From NCBI RefSeq assembly GCF_004310285.1, contig NZ_SISF01000033.1, positions 310,001 through 374,000 of the forward strand: a stretch of 64,000 nucleotides of DNA, given 5' to 3'. Shown here in pieces: positions 42,787-52,246 of the stretch; position 1 is the first letter of the stretch, and each line of letters opens with the position of its first letter. A model generated the notes under the pieces. It was not told the origin of the DNA, did no database searches, and saw only the letters and a program-made list of their open reading frames with translations. This stretch comes from Agrobacterium cavarae (GTDB lineage: Bacteria; Pseudomonadota; Alphaproteobacteria; Rhizobiales; Rhizobiaceae). The position numbers were made by a program, and so were the translations under genes.

Positions 42787-43320
42787 ATGGCCAAACTCGT
42801 CATCCTCTCCGGCTGCTCCGGCGGCGGCAAATCCACGCTCCTCTCAAACCTTTCAAAACACGGGTTCGCCACGGTGGAAGAACCGGGCCGACGCGTCGTC
42901 GCACAACAGCTGAAAACGGGAGGCACAGCCCTCCCCTGGCTCGACCTCAAAGCCTTCCTTGAGCAAGCACTTGCGATGGCGGAACAGGACTACGCAGCCG
43001 CCCGCGACACATCAGGCATTTCGATCTTTGACCGTAGCCTGATCGACGCCGCCTCCGCGCTTCGCCATCTTGGTGACGACCTATGGTATGAAAGGCTGTG
43101 TAGCGAATTTCGTTACGACAATCGGGTCTTCCTCACGCCCCCGTGGCCCGAAATCTACGCAACCGACAACGAACGCCGCCACGGCTTCGAGGACGCCGTA
43201 GACGAGTATGAGCGGCTCTGCCGCGATTACGATGATCTGGGATATGACGTCGCCATCCTGCCGAAGACGGGCGTTGATGAGCGAGTGGAATTTGTGCTGA
43301 ACCTGCTTCAAGACAAATGA
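42787..43320 (+). CDS. P-loop AAA-family ATPase (AAA_28/NadR-like)
   Basis: 177 aa single-domain nucleotide-binding protein. The P-loop is LSGCSGGGKSTLLSNL; EEPGRRVVAQQLKTGGTALPW and SIFDRSLIDAASAL follow the pattern of the AAA_28 (Ttd14/NadR-like kinase) group, with a conserved D-R-S segment. Such proteins are small kinases or NTPases of unclear role. It stands alone, and the RIME-like repeat immediately upstream leaves little room for a promoter. Confidence 0.75.
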   Translation: MAKLVILSGCSGGGKSTLLSNLSKHGFATVEEPGRRVVAQQLKTGGTALPWLDLKAFLEQALAMAEQDYAAARDTSGISIFDRSLIDAASALRHLGDDLWYERLCSEFRYDNRVFLTPPWPEIYATDNERRHGFEDAVDEYERLCRDYDDLGYDVAILPKTGVDERVEFVLNLLQDK

Positions 43321-43401
43321 AAAAGACGGGCCCGCTTAAACCGATACGAAGCAAAAATCCCGAACGTCGACGCTAAACTGCGTCGGCGCCCTTTGCCGAC
43401 C

Positions 43402-43432
43402 CCCCCTTGAGGGGGAGATGTCCGGCAGGACA
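43402..43432. repeat. GC-rich double-hairpin repeat
   Basis: CCCCC-TTGA-GGGGG followed directly by AGA and TGTCC-GGCA-GGACA, then GAGGGGGT. This composite palindrome resembles a third class of dispersed intergenic repeat seen in rhizobial genomes (from memory). Only one copy is in this window. Confidence 0.5.
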
Positions 43433-43571
43433 GAGGGGGTAGCCACCACTCAGATCCCCCACAATGCAAAAAAGGCGGAACTCTGTCCGCCATACACACC
43501 CACTCAACAAAGAACAGCATCAGACCTGCCCTCCCCGCCGACACCATCGGAGGGGAGGACAAGCACGGAGA

Positions 43572-43808
43572 TTAGCGGCAAACGCGCGTCTTGCGGACGA
43601 TGATCTCACCGTGGCGGCGGATGCGTTCCTTCTTGACGAAGCAATCACGCGGGGCATGGCGGTAGTGGCGCGGGCGGTATTCTTCACGGACCGGCTCACG
43701 CATGACGCGCTGCGACGTCGTCACGGTGACGGTTTCAGCGAAGGATGGTGCGGTGACCGAGAAGAACGACGCGGCGGCGAGCACTGCGGAAACAACAAGC
43801 TTTTTCAT
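43572..43808 (-). CDS. small secreted basic protein, function unknown
   Basis: 78 aa. A clear signal peptide (MKKLVVSAVLAAASFFSV, cleavage after SFA) is followed by a mature part of about 54 residues rich in Arg, His and Tyr (REEYRPRHYRHAPRDC) with two cysteines. Not recognised as a named family. It is monocistronic, with the ATG preceded by CAGGAGTTCATGA. Confidence 0.7.
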   Translation of the reverse strand: MKKLVVSAVLAAASFFSVTAPSFAETVTVTTSQRVMREPVREEYRPRHYRHAPRDCFVKKERIRRHGEIIVRKTRVCR

Positions 43809-44014
43809 TCATGAACTCCTGAATTGAGGCTGCGGGAAACGTGGCGCGTCGCAGCCGGTTCCGCCCATCATCACATTTATCTAATTTATCGTGATCGAAC
43901 ATGCTCAAAGGTGGGTCTCACTCTGTCCTCTCTCCGCCGGGAACGACAGCAGGATGCTTGATAGAAGACTGAGCTTGCCGCCGGAGGCCGATACTACCGG
44001 GAGCCAAAGAACGG

Positions 44015-44040
44015 AAAAAGCCCGGCATCGCTGCCGGGCT
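44015..44040 (-). terminator. rho-independent terminator of the liv binding-protein gene
   Basis: On the minus strand AGCCCGGCA-GCGA-TGCCGGGCT is followed by TTTT, 28 bases after the stop codon at 44068. Confidence 0.9.
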
Positions 44041-44067
44041 CCATCAATCTCAAATCCAGAAAGCAGA

Positions 44068-45186
44068 TTACATGCCCTGCTGGAAGTAGCTGTACTTGCC
44101 GTCCGGGCCCTTCTTCCACTCGTACATGACGTAGCCAGGAAGCTTCGGGTCGCCCTTTTCGTCGAAGGAGATATCGCCGAGAACGGTCTTGAAGGTGCCC
44201 TTCTTCAGCGCTGCAGCAACGGCTTCAGCGTCGAGAGAACCGGCAGCCTTTGCACCTTCGGCAATTACCTGAACGGCGGCGTAGGAGTAAAGCGTGTAAG
44301 CTTCAGGATTGAAGCCTGCAGCCTTGAACTTCGCAACCAGGTCCTTGTTGTCCGGACGCAGGGTCGGATCAGGACCGAAGGTGTTCAGCGTGCCTTCAAC
44401 GGCGTCGCCAGCAATCGAAGCCAGTTCGTTCGAAACGATACCGTCACCGGAAACGAGCGTGGCCTTGAGGCCCTGGTCCTTTGCCTGACGGATGATCAGG
44501 CCGGCTTCGGTGTGGAGGCCGCCCCAGTAAACAACGGAAACGCCAGCTTCCTTCATCTTGGCGATCAGGGCGGAGAAGTCCTTGTCGCCGACATTCACGC
44601 CTTCATAGATGACTTCCTTCACGCCAGCGGCGTTGGCAGCCTTCTTGGTCTCATCGGCAAGGCCCTGACCATAAGGGGTCTTGTCATGAATGATGGCGAC
44701 CTTGGCATCCTTGAAGTGGTCCGCGAGGTACTTGCCGGCGATGCCGCCCTGCTGGTCGTCACGGCCGCAGGTACGGAAGGTGTTCCACAGGCCGCGCTCG
44801 GTGAAGACCGGGTTGGTCGCAGCAGGCGTGACCTCGAGAATGCCGTTTTCAGCATAAACCTCAGATGCCGGAATGGAAACGCCGGAGTTGAAGTGGCCGA
44901 CGACGAACTTCACGCCATCGGCTGCGAACTTGTTGGCAACCGAGATGCCCTGTTTGGGGTCGGACACGTCGTCGCCGAGAACGATCTTGATCTTCTCGCC
45001 GTTGATACCGCCAGCAGCATTGATGTCCGCTGCGGCCTGCTCTGCACCCTTCTGGAGCTGAGCGCCGAAAGCAGCGTTAGGGCCAGTCAACGGACCACCG
45101 ACGCCGATCAGGACATCGGCCCATGCCGAACCGCTGAACGCGACCATTGCGGTCAGCGCAACTGCGGAAAGAAGAGACTTCTTCAT
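44068..45186 (-). CDS. livJ: branched-chain amino-acid ABC transporter substrate-binding protein
   Basis: 372 aa periplasmic binding protein of the LivJ/BraC type. A signal peptide (MKKSLLSAVALTAMVAFSG, cleavage near SAWA-DV) precedes IGVGGPLTGPNAAFGAQLQKGAEQA. IAGDAVEGTLNTFGPDP and YTLYSYAAVQVIAEGAKAAG are typical of the family. The ATG at 45186 is used because it starts the signal peptide. It is the most distal gene of the liv cluster, where its own promoter is likely. Specificity for Leu/Ile/Val is inferred from the operon. Confidence 0.92.
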   Translation of the reverse strand: MKKSLLSAVALTAMVAFSGSAWADVLIGVGGPLTGPNAAFGAQLQKGAEQAAADINAAGGINGEKIKIVLGDDVSDPKQGISVANKFAADGVKFVVGHFNSGVSIPASEVYAENGILEVTPAATNPVFTERGLWNTFRTCGRDDQQGGIAGKYLADHFKDAKVAIIHDKTPYGQGLADETKKAANAAGVKEVIYEGVNVGDKDFSALIAKMKEAGVSVVYWGGLHTEAGLIIRQAKDQGLKATLVSGDGIVSNELASIAGDAVEGTLNTFGPDPTLRPDNKDLVAKFKAAGFNPEAYTLYSYAAVQVIAEGAKAAGSLDAEAVAAALKKGTFKTVLGDISFDEKGDPKLPGYVMYEWKKGPDGKYSYFQQGM

Positions 45187-45302
45187 TATATTACTCCCAG
45201 TTCCTTTGATTGGGTTGGTTTTCTCGACCTGTCCAGCACCCAAATTAACTGTCCAGGCTGTTCCTCTCAGGAGGGAATTCTGATTTCAGAAAAACCCGTC
45301 TG

Positions 45303-45656
45303 TCAATGTTTCTTCTTATAGGAAAATGCCGATGTCCGGTCGTAGAGCCAGTAGTAGTTATCGACCATCTGGCTGGTCCGGCGGATGCGGAAGCCGGCCG
45401 TTGCGAAGGCCAGGAGAACCGCGACATCGATCAGGTAGTAGAAGCCGTTCAACAACGGACCGGCAAAGAGCGCGTAATGCAAAAAGCGCATGACGCAGCC
45501 CAGAAGCAGAGCGTAAATCACCACCTGCGGATATTGACCCCAGCCATCGGCAACCGACTTGCCTGTACGCCAGGCAGTCCAGAAGCCGAGAAGAACGACG
45601 AGGCCACGCAAGATATAGCGAACGCCACTATCGGTTTCGAAAAAAAGGCCCTGCAT
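45303..45656 (-). CDS. DUF6867-like small membrane protein in the liv cluster
   Basis: 117 aa with three predicted helices (about 15-33, 45-68 and 75-95) and a basic, Tyr-rich C-terminus (NYYWLYDRTSAFSYKKKH). It contains LRGLVVLLGFWTAWRTGKSVADGW. I associate this kind of protein with DUF6867, found beside liv genes in Rhizobiales; the domain number is from memory. The ATG at 45656 has GGGGAAAAG upstream. The function is unknown. Confidence 0.65.
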   Translation of the reverse strand: MQGLFFETDSGVRYILRGLVVLLGFWTAWRTGKSVADGWGQYPQVVIYALLLGCVMRFLHYALFAGPLLNGFYYLIDVAVLLAFATAGFRIRRTSQMVDNYYWLYDRTSAFSYKKKH

Positions 45657-45909
45657 CTTTTCCCCAATCAGCACCGCCGCCACGAGAAGCAAACGATCCT
45701 GTTTTCTGTTTCGCTTGACCGTTTTCCGGCAAGCTTTATTGTTTGTTTTTGATCCGCCAAACCGGCTATGCAGTCTGACAGGCTCTCAGCAGATTTGCGC
45801 CCAACGCCTTCGAAAGCAAGCATTTTTTCATGGGCAGCGGCACAAAATCATAAAAACTTTTGCGCCTTTTCAAAGGACGGGGATCGACGACCCCCGCACC
45901 CTCTCATCG

Positions 45910-46635
45910 TCAGTGGCGTCCGCCTTCGAGATAGGCTGCACGCACTTCCGGATTGGCGAGAAGCTCCTTGCCAGAACCGCTCATCGTCACCTTGCCATTG
46001 ACCATCACATAGGCGCGGTCGGAAAGCTTCAGGGCCGCGAAAGCGTTCTGCTCCACGAGGAAGACAGTCAGCCCCTCTTCCTGGTTGAGCTTCTTGATCG
46101 CCTCGAAAATGCCTTTGACGATCAAAGGAGCCAAGCCGAGAGACGGCTCGTCGAGGAGCAGAAGTTTCGGACGCGACATCAGCGCGCGACCGATGGAGAG
46201 CATCTGCTGCTCGCCGCCCGAAAGCGTGCCGCCACGCTGGCTCTGGCGCTCCTTCAAGCGCGGGAACATGGTGAAGACCTTCTCGACATCTTCCTTGAAG
46301 TATTTGAGGTTGTCGAGATTGGCGCCCATCTGCAGATTTTCCAGCACCGACATGCGCGGGAAAATTCGGCGGCCTTCAGGCGACTGGGCGATGCGCTTGC
46401 GGGCAATCATGTGCGTCGGCAGGCGGGTAATATCCTCGCCGTCGAAAATGACTTCGCCATTGCGTGCCTGAGGCGCGCCGCAGATCGTCATCATCAGGGT
46501 CGACTTGCCGGCACCATTGGCGCCGATCAAGGAGACGATCTCACCCTTTTTCACTTCCACATCCACGCCAGCCAGAGCGCGGATATTGCCGTAATAGGTT
46601 TCAACGCCTTGAATTTTCAGGAGAGTGTCAGACAT
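45910..46635 (-). CDS. livF: branched-chain amino-acid ABC transporter ATP-binding protein LivF
   Basis: 241 aa. Walker A GANGAGKST, signature LSGGEQQMLSIGRAL and Walker B LLLLDEPSLGLAP are present. The start overlaps the livG stop by one base (TGATG). A 253-bp gap follows before the small membrane-protein gene. Confidence 0.95.
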   Translation of the reverse strand: MSDTLLKIQGVETYYGNIRALAGVDVEVKKGEIVSLIGANGAGKSTLMMTICGAPQARNGEVIFDGEDITRLPTHMIARKRIAQSPEGRRIFPRMSVLENLQMGANLDNLKYFKEDVEKVFTMFPRLKERQSQRGGTLSGGEQQMLSIGRALMSRPKLLLLDEPSLGLAPLIVKGIFEAIKKLNQEEGLTVFLVEQNAFAALKLSDRAYVMVNGKVTMSGSGKELLANPEVRAAYLEGGRH

Positions 46636-47501
46636 CAGACTGCTCTCCCGTCAAGTTCTTCTGCAATCACATCTTCCACTTCATCGTCCTCGACACCAAG
46701 ATAGGCGGCAATGACCTTGGGATCGTTCTTCACATGATCGGGCGTACCGTCAGAAATCTTCTGCCCATATTCGAGGACCACGACGTGGTCGGAGATTTCC
46801 ATGACAACCGACATGTCATGTTCGATCAGAAGCAGCGAGGTTCCCTCGTCGCGAATGCCGCGCAAGAGGGCGTTGAGCGCAAGCGACTCCTTCGGGTTGA
46901 GACCGGCGGCCGGTTCGTCGAGGCACAGAAGCTCAGGCTCGGTGCACATGGCGCGCGCAATTTCCAGACGGCGCTGCGCGCCGTAGGACAGATCGCCCGC
47001 CGGATCGTCGGCACGATCAATGAGATCGGCCTTCTCCAGCCAGTATTTGGCCTTTTCGACCGATGCTTCGGCCGCATGCGTATAGGTCGGAAGCCCGAGC
47101 AGGCCGAGGATGGTGTAGCCGGAGGCCTTCATCAGCCTGTTGTGTTGCGCAACCAGGAGGTTTTCCAGAACCGTGAGGCCTGAAAACAGGCGGATATTCT
47201 GGAAGGTACGGGCAACCTTGGCCTTCTTGGTCACTTCGAAGTCCGGCAGACGCTCGAGCAGATGCTCCTCGCCATTGCTGCGCACCATGGTGATCATGCC
47301 CATCGTCGGCTTGTAGAAGCCGGTGATGCAGTTGAACACGGTGGTCTTGCCGGCCCCGTTCGGACCGATCAGCGCGGTGATATCGCCGCGCTTCACATCG
47401 AAGGAAAGGTCGTTGATCGCCATCAACCCGCCAAAGCGCATCGAAAGATGTTCGACCTTCAGGATGGTATTCTTGTTCATCGCAGTGTTTCCGGAAGCCA
47501 T
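46635..47501 (-). CDS. livG: branched-chain amino-acid ABC transporter ATP-binding protein LivG
   Basis: 288 aa. Walker A GPNGAGKTT, TRTFQNIRLF-like element ARTFQNIRLFSGLTVLENLL, signature LSYGAQRRLEIARAM and Walker B LLCLDEPAAGLNP. An acidic tail (EDDEVEDVIAEE) of about 20 residues extends past the usual end. The first ATG overlaps the livM stop as TGATG; an internal ATG at 47480 is possible. Confidence 0.95.
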   Translation of the reverse strand: MASGNTAMNKNTILKVEHLSMRFGGLMAINDLSFDVKRGDITALIGPNGAGKTTVFNCITGFYKPTMGMITMVRSNGEEHLLERLPDFEVTKKAKVARTFQNIRLFSGLTVLENLLVAQHNRLMKASGYTILGLLGLPTYTHAAEASVEKAKYWLEKADLIDRADDPAGDLSYGAQRRLEIARAMCTEPELLCLDEPAAGLNPKESLALNALLRGIRDEGTSLLLIEHDMSVVMEISDHVVVLEYGQKISDGTPDHVKNDPKVIAAYLGVEDDEVEDVIAEELDGRAV

Positions 47502-48895
47502 CAGCCGTGACCTTCCTTGGTGAAGCTGCCGGAGACAGACTTGCGTTTCTTCAGGAAGGCCGTGGGTTCACGCGAGCCGACGAAGCCGCGTGGCTTGAAC
47601 AGCATGACGATAACCATGGCAAGGCCGAAGAGCAGCATGCGGTAAAGCTCTGGCGTGAAGTCCGGACCGAAGACGTGCTTGAGGAATTCCATCTCACGCA
47701 GCAGTTCCGTACCGCCAACCATGACGACGGCAGCAATCGCAATACCGGTCAGCGAGCCCATGCCACCAAGAACGACGATGGCGAGGATGACGGCCGATTC
47801 AAGGAAGACAAAGCTTTCCGGAGAGACGAAGCCCTGACGTGCGGCAAAGAAGGACCCCGCAAAGCCACCAAACATCGCACCTGTTGCAAAGGCGGTGAGC
47901 TTGGTCTTGACCGTATCGATGCCGAGCGAACGGCAGGCGATCTCATCTTCACGCAGCGCTTCCCAGGCACGACCGATCGGCATGCGGCGCAGCTTGATGG
48001 TGACATAGGCCGTCAGCATGCACAGAAGCAGGATCACGTAGAAGAGGAAGATCTTGTAGTAACCCGACGACATCGGCAGGCCGAAAGCCTTGGCGAAGTT
48101 GTTCGGCGCACCAACATCGAAAGACCAGATACCAAAGACCGAAGCCTTGGCAATTCCGGAAATACCGAATGTGCCTCGGGTCACATCCGTCCAGTTCAAC
48201 AGCACAAGCCGGATGATCTCACCAAAGGCAAGTGTCACGATGGCGAGATAGTCGCCGCGCAGACGCAGCACCGGGAAGCCGAGAATGATTCCCCAGAAGG
48301 CGGCAAGAATCCCGGCAAGCGGCAGAAGCACCCAGAAGGACAGGCCGAAATAGCTGGACAACAGCGCGTAGGAATAGGCGCCGACGGCATAGAAGGCGAC
48401 ATAACCGAGATCGAGCAGACCCGCCAGACCGACGACGATGTTCAGGCCCCAGGCGAGCATCACATAGATGAGGATCTGGATACCAAAATTGTCGACGAAG
48501 ATCAGCGAGCCCTGAGCGCCTCGGAAATAGACGGCAACCATCGGATAGAGCAGCAGGAACACCAGCGCGATTTTCAGGAAATGCTTGTGGAAAAAGTTCT
48601 TTTCCTCAGAAATTTCCAGAATGCCAGCCTTGGATTTGGCAAGCTTGCGGCGGTCGAGATGCGGCTCGATGACGCCGACCACGACGAAGCGACCGATGGC
48701 GGCGACGGCGACGAAGATCGCCAGGAGACCCCAACGTGTGCCCCAGACCAGCTGGTTGTTGATATCCTGATAGGTGACGATGCCCACATAGAGCAGGAAC
48801 ATGCCGAGGGAAACGAAGCCAGCAATAATGGCTTCCTTCACCGCTCTTGCCATGACGTCCTGCTCGGCGGTGTTGTCAGAAGGAATGTTTGCCAT
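47501..48895 (-). CDS. livM: branched-chain amino-acid ABC transporter permease LivM
   Basis: 464 aa. An N-terminal extension of about 120 residues with three helices precedes the LivM permease core (GLNIVVGLAGLLDLGYVAFYAVGAY, RLRGDYLAIVTLAFGEIIRL, and the coupling loop REDEIACRSLGID). The length agrees with proteobacterial LivM proteins of the longer class. It begins four bases after the livH stop. Confidence 0.94.
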   Translation of the reverse strand: MANIPSDNTAEQDVMARAVKEAIIAGFVSLGMFLLYVGIVTYQDINNQLVWGTRWGLLAIFVAVAAIGRFVVVGVIEPHLDRRKLAKSKAGILEISEEKNFFHKHFLKIALVFLLLYPMVAVYFRGAQGSLIFVDNFGIQILIYVMLAWGLNIVVGLAGLLDLGYVAFYAVGAYSYALLSSYFGLSFWVLLPLAGILAAFWGIILGFPVLRLRGDYLAIVTLAFGEIIRLVLLNWTDVTRGTFGISGIAKASVFGIWSFDVGAPNNFAKAFGLPMSSGYYKIFLFYVILLLCMLTAYVTIKLRRMPIGRAWEALREDEIACRSLGIDTVKTKLTAFATGAMFGGFAGSFFAARQGFVSPESFVFLESAVILAIVVLGGMGSLTGIAIAAVVMVGGTELLREMEFLKHVFGPDFTPELYRMLLFGLAMVIVMLFKPRGFVGSREPTAFLKKRKSVSGSFTKEGHG

Positions 48896-48899
48896 GTGC

Positions 48900-49802
48900 T
48901 TAAACCTTCTCGACTTCCGGACGGCCCAGAATGCCAGTCGGTTTGAATATCAGCACGAAAGCCAGGATACCGAAGGCGGCCACGTCCTTGTAGGCGATGG
49001 AGAAATAGGCCGACCAGAGCGACTCGATAAGCCCGATCAGAAGACCGCCGAGAACAGCACCCGGAAGCGAGCCGATACCGCCCAGAACCGCAGCCGTGAA
49101 AGCCTTCACGCCGGGGATGAAGCCGTCATTGAACGAGGCCACGCCGTAATACATCAGATACATCGTACCGGCGACGGCGGCGAGCGCTGCACCCATGACG
49201 AAGGTCACCGAAATGGTCCGGTCGACATCGACGCCAAGCAGCGCCGCCATCTTGCGATCCTGCTCGGTGGCGCGCTGTGCACGGCCAAGCGGCGTCTTGT
49301 TGACGATGTACCAGAAGGCGAACAGCAGCACCGAGGTGATGGCCACGATGAGAAGCTGCTTCAGCGAAATGGTGATTGCGCCGAAATGATAAGTCTCGGT
49401 GACCATGGGCGGGATTGGCTTGTTGCGCGGACCCTGCGTCACCTGGATGAAGTTCGACAGCACGATCGACATGCCGATTGCCGTAATCAGCGGCGCAAGG
49501 CGGAACGAGCCGCGCAGCGGACGATAAGCGACGCGCTCGATTGCCCAGTTCCACAGGCCCGTCACCAGCATGGCAACGACCATCATCACCAACAGAAGAA
49601 TGGCGACCGGAATGCCTGCGATGAAGGATGTGAGAATGAGAAAGACGATCAACGCGGCAAAGCCGCCAAGCATGAAAATGTCGCCGTGAGCGAAGTTGAT
49701 CATGCCGATGATACCGTAGACCATCGTGTAGCCAATAGCGATGAGGCCGTAGATCGATCCAAGAGTCAGCCCGTTGATGAGCTGCTGGATAAAATACTCC
49801 AT
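48900..49802 (-). CDS. livH: branched-chain amino-acid ABC transporter permease LivH
   Basis: 300 aa with about eight helices. It starts MEYFIQQLINGLTLGSIYGL and has MVYGIIGMINFAHGDIFMLG and the coupling loop RATEQDRKMAALLGVD. It is the first gene of livHMGF, with CCCGGGGGAA before the ATG. The promoter must lie in the 375-bp gap upstream. Confidence 0.95.
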   Translation of the reverse strand: MEYFIQQLINGLTLGSIYGLIAIGYTMVYGIIGMINFAHGDIFMLGGFAALIVFLILTSFIAGIPVAILLLVMMVVAMLVTGLWNWAIERVAYRPLRGSFRLAPLITAIGMSIVLSNFIQVTQGPRNKPIPPMVTETYHFGAITISLKQLLIVAITSVLLFAFWYIVNKTPLGRAQRATEQDRKMAALLGVDVDRTISVTFVMGAALAAVAGTMYLMYYGVASFNDGFIPGVKAFTAAVLGGIGSLPGAVLGGLLIGLIESLWSAYFSIAYKDVAAFGILAFVLIFKPTGILGRPEVEKV

Positions 49803-50177
49803 ATTTTTCCCCCGGGCACGTCCTCAAGTTGGAACGCACCTCGTTTATGTTGCTTCCTGAGGGCTCTCATTGCTGTTTTGGTCCCTCTTGACCCAAACCC
49901 ATATCGCGTTCGTTAAAAATGTGAAGCTAAAAAGGTGGAAATATGCACAAAATTTAATGTTGACCCACCGATTGCTGCAATCGGCATCAAAAAGATGATG
50001 AAAGCGGCAACAAGGCCCGAAATTTTAAGCGCTGAAGACAACCACTTTGTTTATAAATAGATATATTTGACCATCGCTCTCTTCAGGCGTAACCAACCTT
50101 CACCGGATCGCTTCTCGTGATGACAGAAAGCCTTGCAGCAGAAGGGCTGTGGGCTTGCGGGTTCTGAAGGAATGGAA
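49803..50177. promoter_or_regulatory. 375-bp divergent region between livH and cysQ
   Basis: No gene. The 49910-50075 part is AT-rich and should hold the livH promoter (minus strand) and the cysQ promoter. I could not assign hexamers or operators with confidence. Confidence 0.4.
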
Positions 50178-50954
50178 ATGCTGGAAAGTCTGATCGCCGC
50201 GGCTTTGAGCGCTGGTAGGGAAATCATGGCGGTTCATGCCGCAGGTCCGCAGGTCACCTACAAAAATGACTGCTCTCCCGTCACCGAAGCCGATGAACGC
50301 GCCGAAGAGGTCATCCTCTCCGCCCTCGCGCGCGACTTTCCCCGCATTCCGGTCGTCGCCGAAGAAGCCGCCGCCAGCGGCCACATCCCCGAAATCAAAG
50401 GCGACTTTTTCCTCGTCGATCCCCTGGACGGAACCAAGGAATTCATTTCAGACAAGCAGGATTTTACCGTCAATATCGCGCTGATCCGCGACGGCACGCC
50501 TGTGCTCGGCGTCGTCTATGCGCCGGCCCTTGGCGTGGCATGGACCGGCGAAAAGGAAACGGCACGCAAGCTCTTCATCTCAGGAGAATTCGAGAGCGTG
50601 TCGAACCACTCCATTCGCTGCCGTGCCAAACCACCCATGCCGGTCGCCGTCATCAGTCGCTCCCATTGCACGCCGAAGACCGAGGCCTTCGTTGCCGAAA
50701 ACGGCCTGATCGACAGCATCTCCATTGGCTCGTCGCTGAAATTCTGCATGCTCGCGGAAGGCGCGGCCGACGTTTACCCGCGCTTCAGCCGCACCATGAT
50801 GTGGGACACCGCCGCAGGCGACGCGGTGCTCAGGGCTGCCGGTGGCATCACGCTCGATATGGCGGGCCTGCCGCTGCGCTACGAAATCAACCAGAGCAAT
50901 GACGACATGCTGGCCAACCCCGACTTTATCGCCTGGGGCGCTCCCCCGCGATAA
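50178..50954 (+). CDS. cysQ: 3'(2'),5'-bisphosphate nucleotidase CysQ
   Basis: 258 aa member of the inositol-monophosphatase fold. It removes the 3'-phosphate from PAP/PAPS in sulfate assimilation. Metal-site motifs are VVAEEAA and DPLDGTKEFI, with MWDTAAGDAVLRAAGG near the C-terminus. The ATG at 50178 has AAGGA six bases upstream; an ATG at 50172 and an earlier frame opening are less well placed. It stands alone. Confidence 0.9.
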   Translation: MLESLIAAALSAGREIMAVHAAGPQVTYKNDCSPVTEADERAEEVILSALARDFPRIPVVAEEAAASGHIPEIKGDFFLVDPLDGTKEFISDKQDFTVNIALIRDGTPVLGVVYAPALGVAWTGEKETARKLFISGEFESVSNHSIRCRAKPPMPVAVISRSHCTPKTEAFVAENGLIDSISIGSSLKFCMLAEGAADVYPRFSRTMMWDTAAGDAVLRAAGGITLDMAGLPLRYEINQSNDDMLANPDFIAWGAPPR

Positions 50955-51311
50955 CGGCTTCCCGTATCGCCGCAGGAGTCTCATTCTTACCGAGCGACTT
51001 GGCGCTCCAAAGATGCAATCCAATGCCATGCGATGAGCTGGGTGCGGGCCTGCAACATAACCCGTAGAAGCCACAGCCGCCCATCCGCGCGCGCCTTGCA
51101 ACCTCTCCCGAATTTGGTTTCCGGCAAAAAAATTTTTGACAATTCCGTGAGCTGTAAAGCGCTCATTTTGCGCGTATGTGCCGCGAAGCACGAACAAACG
51201 CAGCGAAATCATTCAAATTGTTAATAAATTATCTCTGCACGCTTAGGTATTTTTTAAAGGTACGCCCCTAAAGTGCCCAACATATGGTCTTGAGTTTGTG
51301 TAGAGTGTCCA
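50955..51311. promoter_or_regulatory. 357-bp region upstream of sciP
   Basis: No gene. The last 190 bp are AT-rich and should hold the sciP promoter. TTAA elements occur (51222 and 51250), but none has the TTAA-N7-TTAA spacing of a full CtrA box. Confidence 0.4.
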
Positions 51312-51587
51312 ATGACCGAAATGATACGCCCGCGAGTTAAATATGTCATCGGTCCCGATGGCAGCCCCTTGACGATTGCCGATCTGCCACCAGCCGACAC
51401 CCGTCGCTGGGTTATCCGCCGAAAGGCCGAAGTCGTCGCCGCCGTGCGCGGGGGTCTTCTCAGCCTGGAGGAAGCCTGTGAGCGCTATACGCTGACAGTG
51501 GAAGAATTCCTGTCCTGGCAGTCTTCGATTGCAGATCATGGCCTCGCCGGCCTGCGCACCACGCGCATTCAGCAATACCGCCACTAA
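51312..51587 (+). CDS. sciP: CtrA inhibitor SciP (DUF1153)
   Basis: 91 aa, the length of the family. The whole protein is near-consensus: RPRVKYVIGPDGSPLTIADL, RRWVIRRKAEVVAAVRGGLL, SLEEACERYTLTVEEFLSWQ and the terminal TTRIQQYRH. In Caulobacter SciP binds CtrA and blocks activation of CtrA promoters in G1. Here it is only about 1.1 kb from ctrA, with fliJ between them on the other strand. Confidence 0.93.
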   Translation: MTEMIRPRVKYVIGPDGSPLTIADLPPADTRRWVIRRKAEVVAAVRGGLLSLEEACERYTLTVEEFLSWQSSIADHGLAGLRTTRIQQYRH

Positions 51588-51641
51588 GAGTTTAGGCTTG
51601 GGCGCATTGGTTGCGTCCAGCCTTGCCAGATACGGCGTCAC

Positions 51642-51682
51642 GCCATCCCGCTCATCCGGGACGGCATGGCGCTTTTTTGTTT
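51642..51682 (+). terminator. candidate terminator of sciP
   Basis: GCCATCCCG-CTCATC-CGGGACGGC (one mismatch) or the overlapping CGCCAT/ATGGCG pairing is followed by CTTTTTTG, 55-95 bases after the sciP stop. Confidence 0.55.
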
Positions 51683-51757
51683 TCGAGCCTCACACTGTCT
51701 TAATAGCAAGTGGTTGGGATTTCTCCCCGCCCCCCCCGATCTGATCGGTCGGTAACC

Positions 51758-51790
51758 CATAAAAAAATCCGCCCGGCTTTCGCCAGGCGG
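51758..51790 (-). terminator. rho-independent terminator of fliJ
   Basis: On the minus strand TCCGCCTGGC-GAAA-GCCGGGCGGA (10 bp with one G-U pair and a GNRA loop) is followed by TTTTTTT. It lies 105 bases after the fliJ stop. The rest of the 51588-51895 gap holds no gene, only short symmetric pieces such as AATGAC-ACAGC-GTCATT. Confidence 0.85.
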
Positions 51791-51895
51791 ACCGTCATCT
51801 ACAAAAATGACACAGCGTCATTGAAAGCAGCCTCCTGATCAGCTGGCCGCCGTCAATGACGTCAGGATCAAAGCACTCGCGTTAACGCAAAAGCG

Positions 51896-52246
51896 TCAAG
51901 CGCGGGCGCGCACCGCCGTATCGCGGTTTTCCAGTGCCGCGGCCTTGTCATATTCGGCCTGCACTTCTTCCAGAGAGGCTTCCGCGGCTTCCTGCTGCAT
52001 CTTCAGTTCGCGAATGGAGACCTGAAGGTTGTCGGCACGTTGGCGCGCAGCTTTGGCAAACGTCGGATAGGCGAAGTGGCTGGGATCGCTGATCCCGGAC
52101 TTGCTTTCTTCCAGCGAGATCTGATGGACCAACTCCTTGGCCATCCGTTCGAATTCGGACATCATCGACTGCAGCTGCTGCAACTGACGACGTTTTTCGT
52201 TGACCTGAAATTCCTTCAGGCGAACTAGGCTGTCACGCGACTTCAT
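51896..52246 (-). CDS. fliJ: flagellar export protein FliJ
   Basis: 116 aa, almost entirely coiled-coil (MKSRDSLVRLKEFQVNEKRR; LQSMMSEFERMAKELVHQI; EASLEEVQAEYDKAAALENR), the FliJ pattern. FliJ is the stalk-like chaperone of the flagellar type III export ATPase FliI. A fliJ gene beside ctrA is common in Rhizobiales and Caulobacter relatives. The ATG at 52246 gives the family length; the open frame upstream has no coiled coil. Confidence 0.8.
   Translation of the reverse strand: MKSRDSLVRLKEFQVNEKRRQLQQLQSMMSEFERMAKELVHQISLEESKSGISDPSHFAYPTFAKAARQRADNLQVSIRELKMQQEAAEASLEEVQAEYDKAAALENRDTAVRARA

Noticed and set aside
43321..43571. A possible CRISPR-like or tandem repeat array
   Set aside because: The GC-rich hairpins occur once each with no regular spacers.
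47507..48946. 479-codon plus-strand frame opposite livM
   Set aside because: Antisense shadow with Asp/His/Arg-rich sequence.
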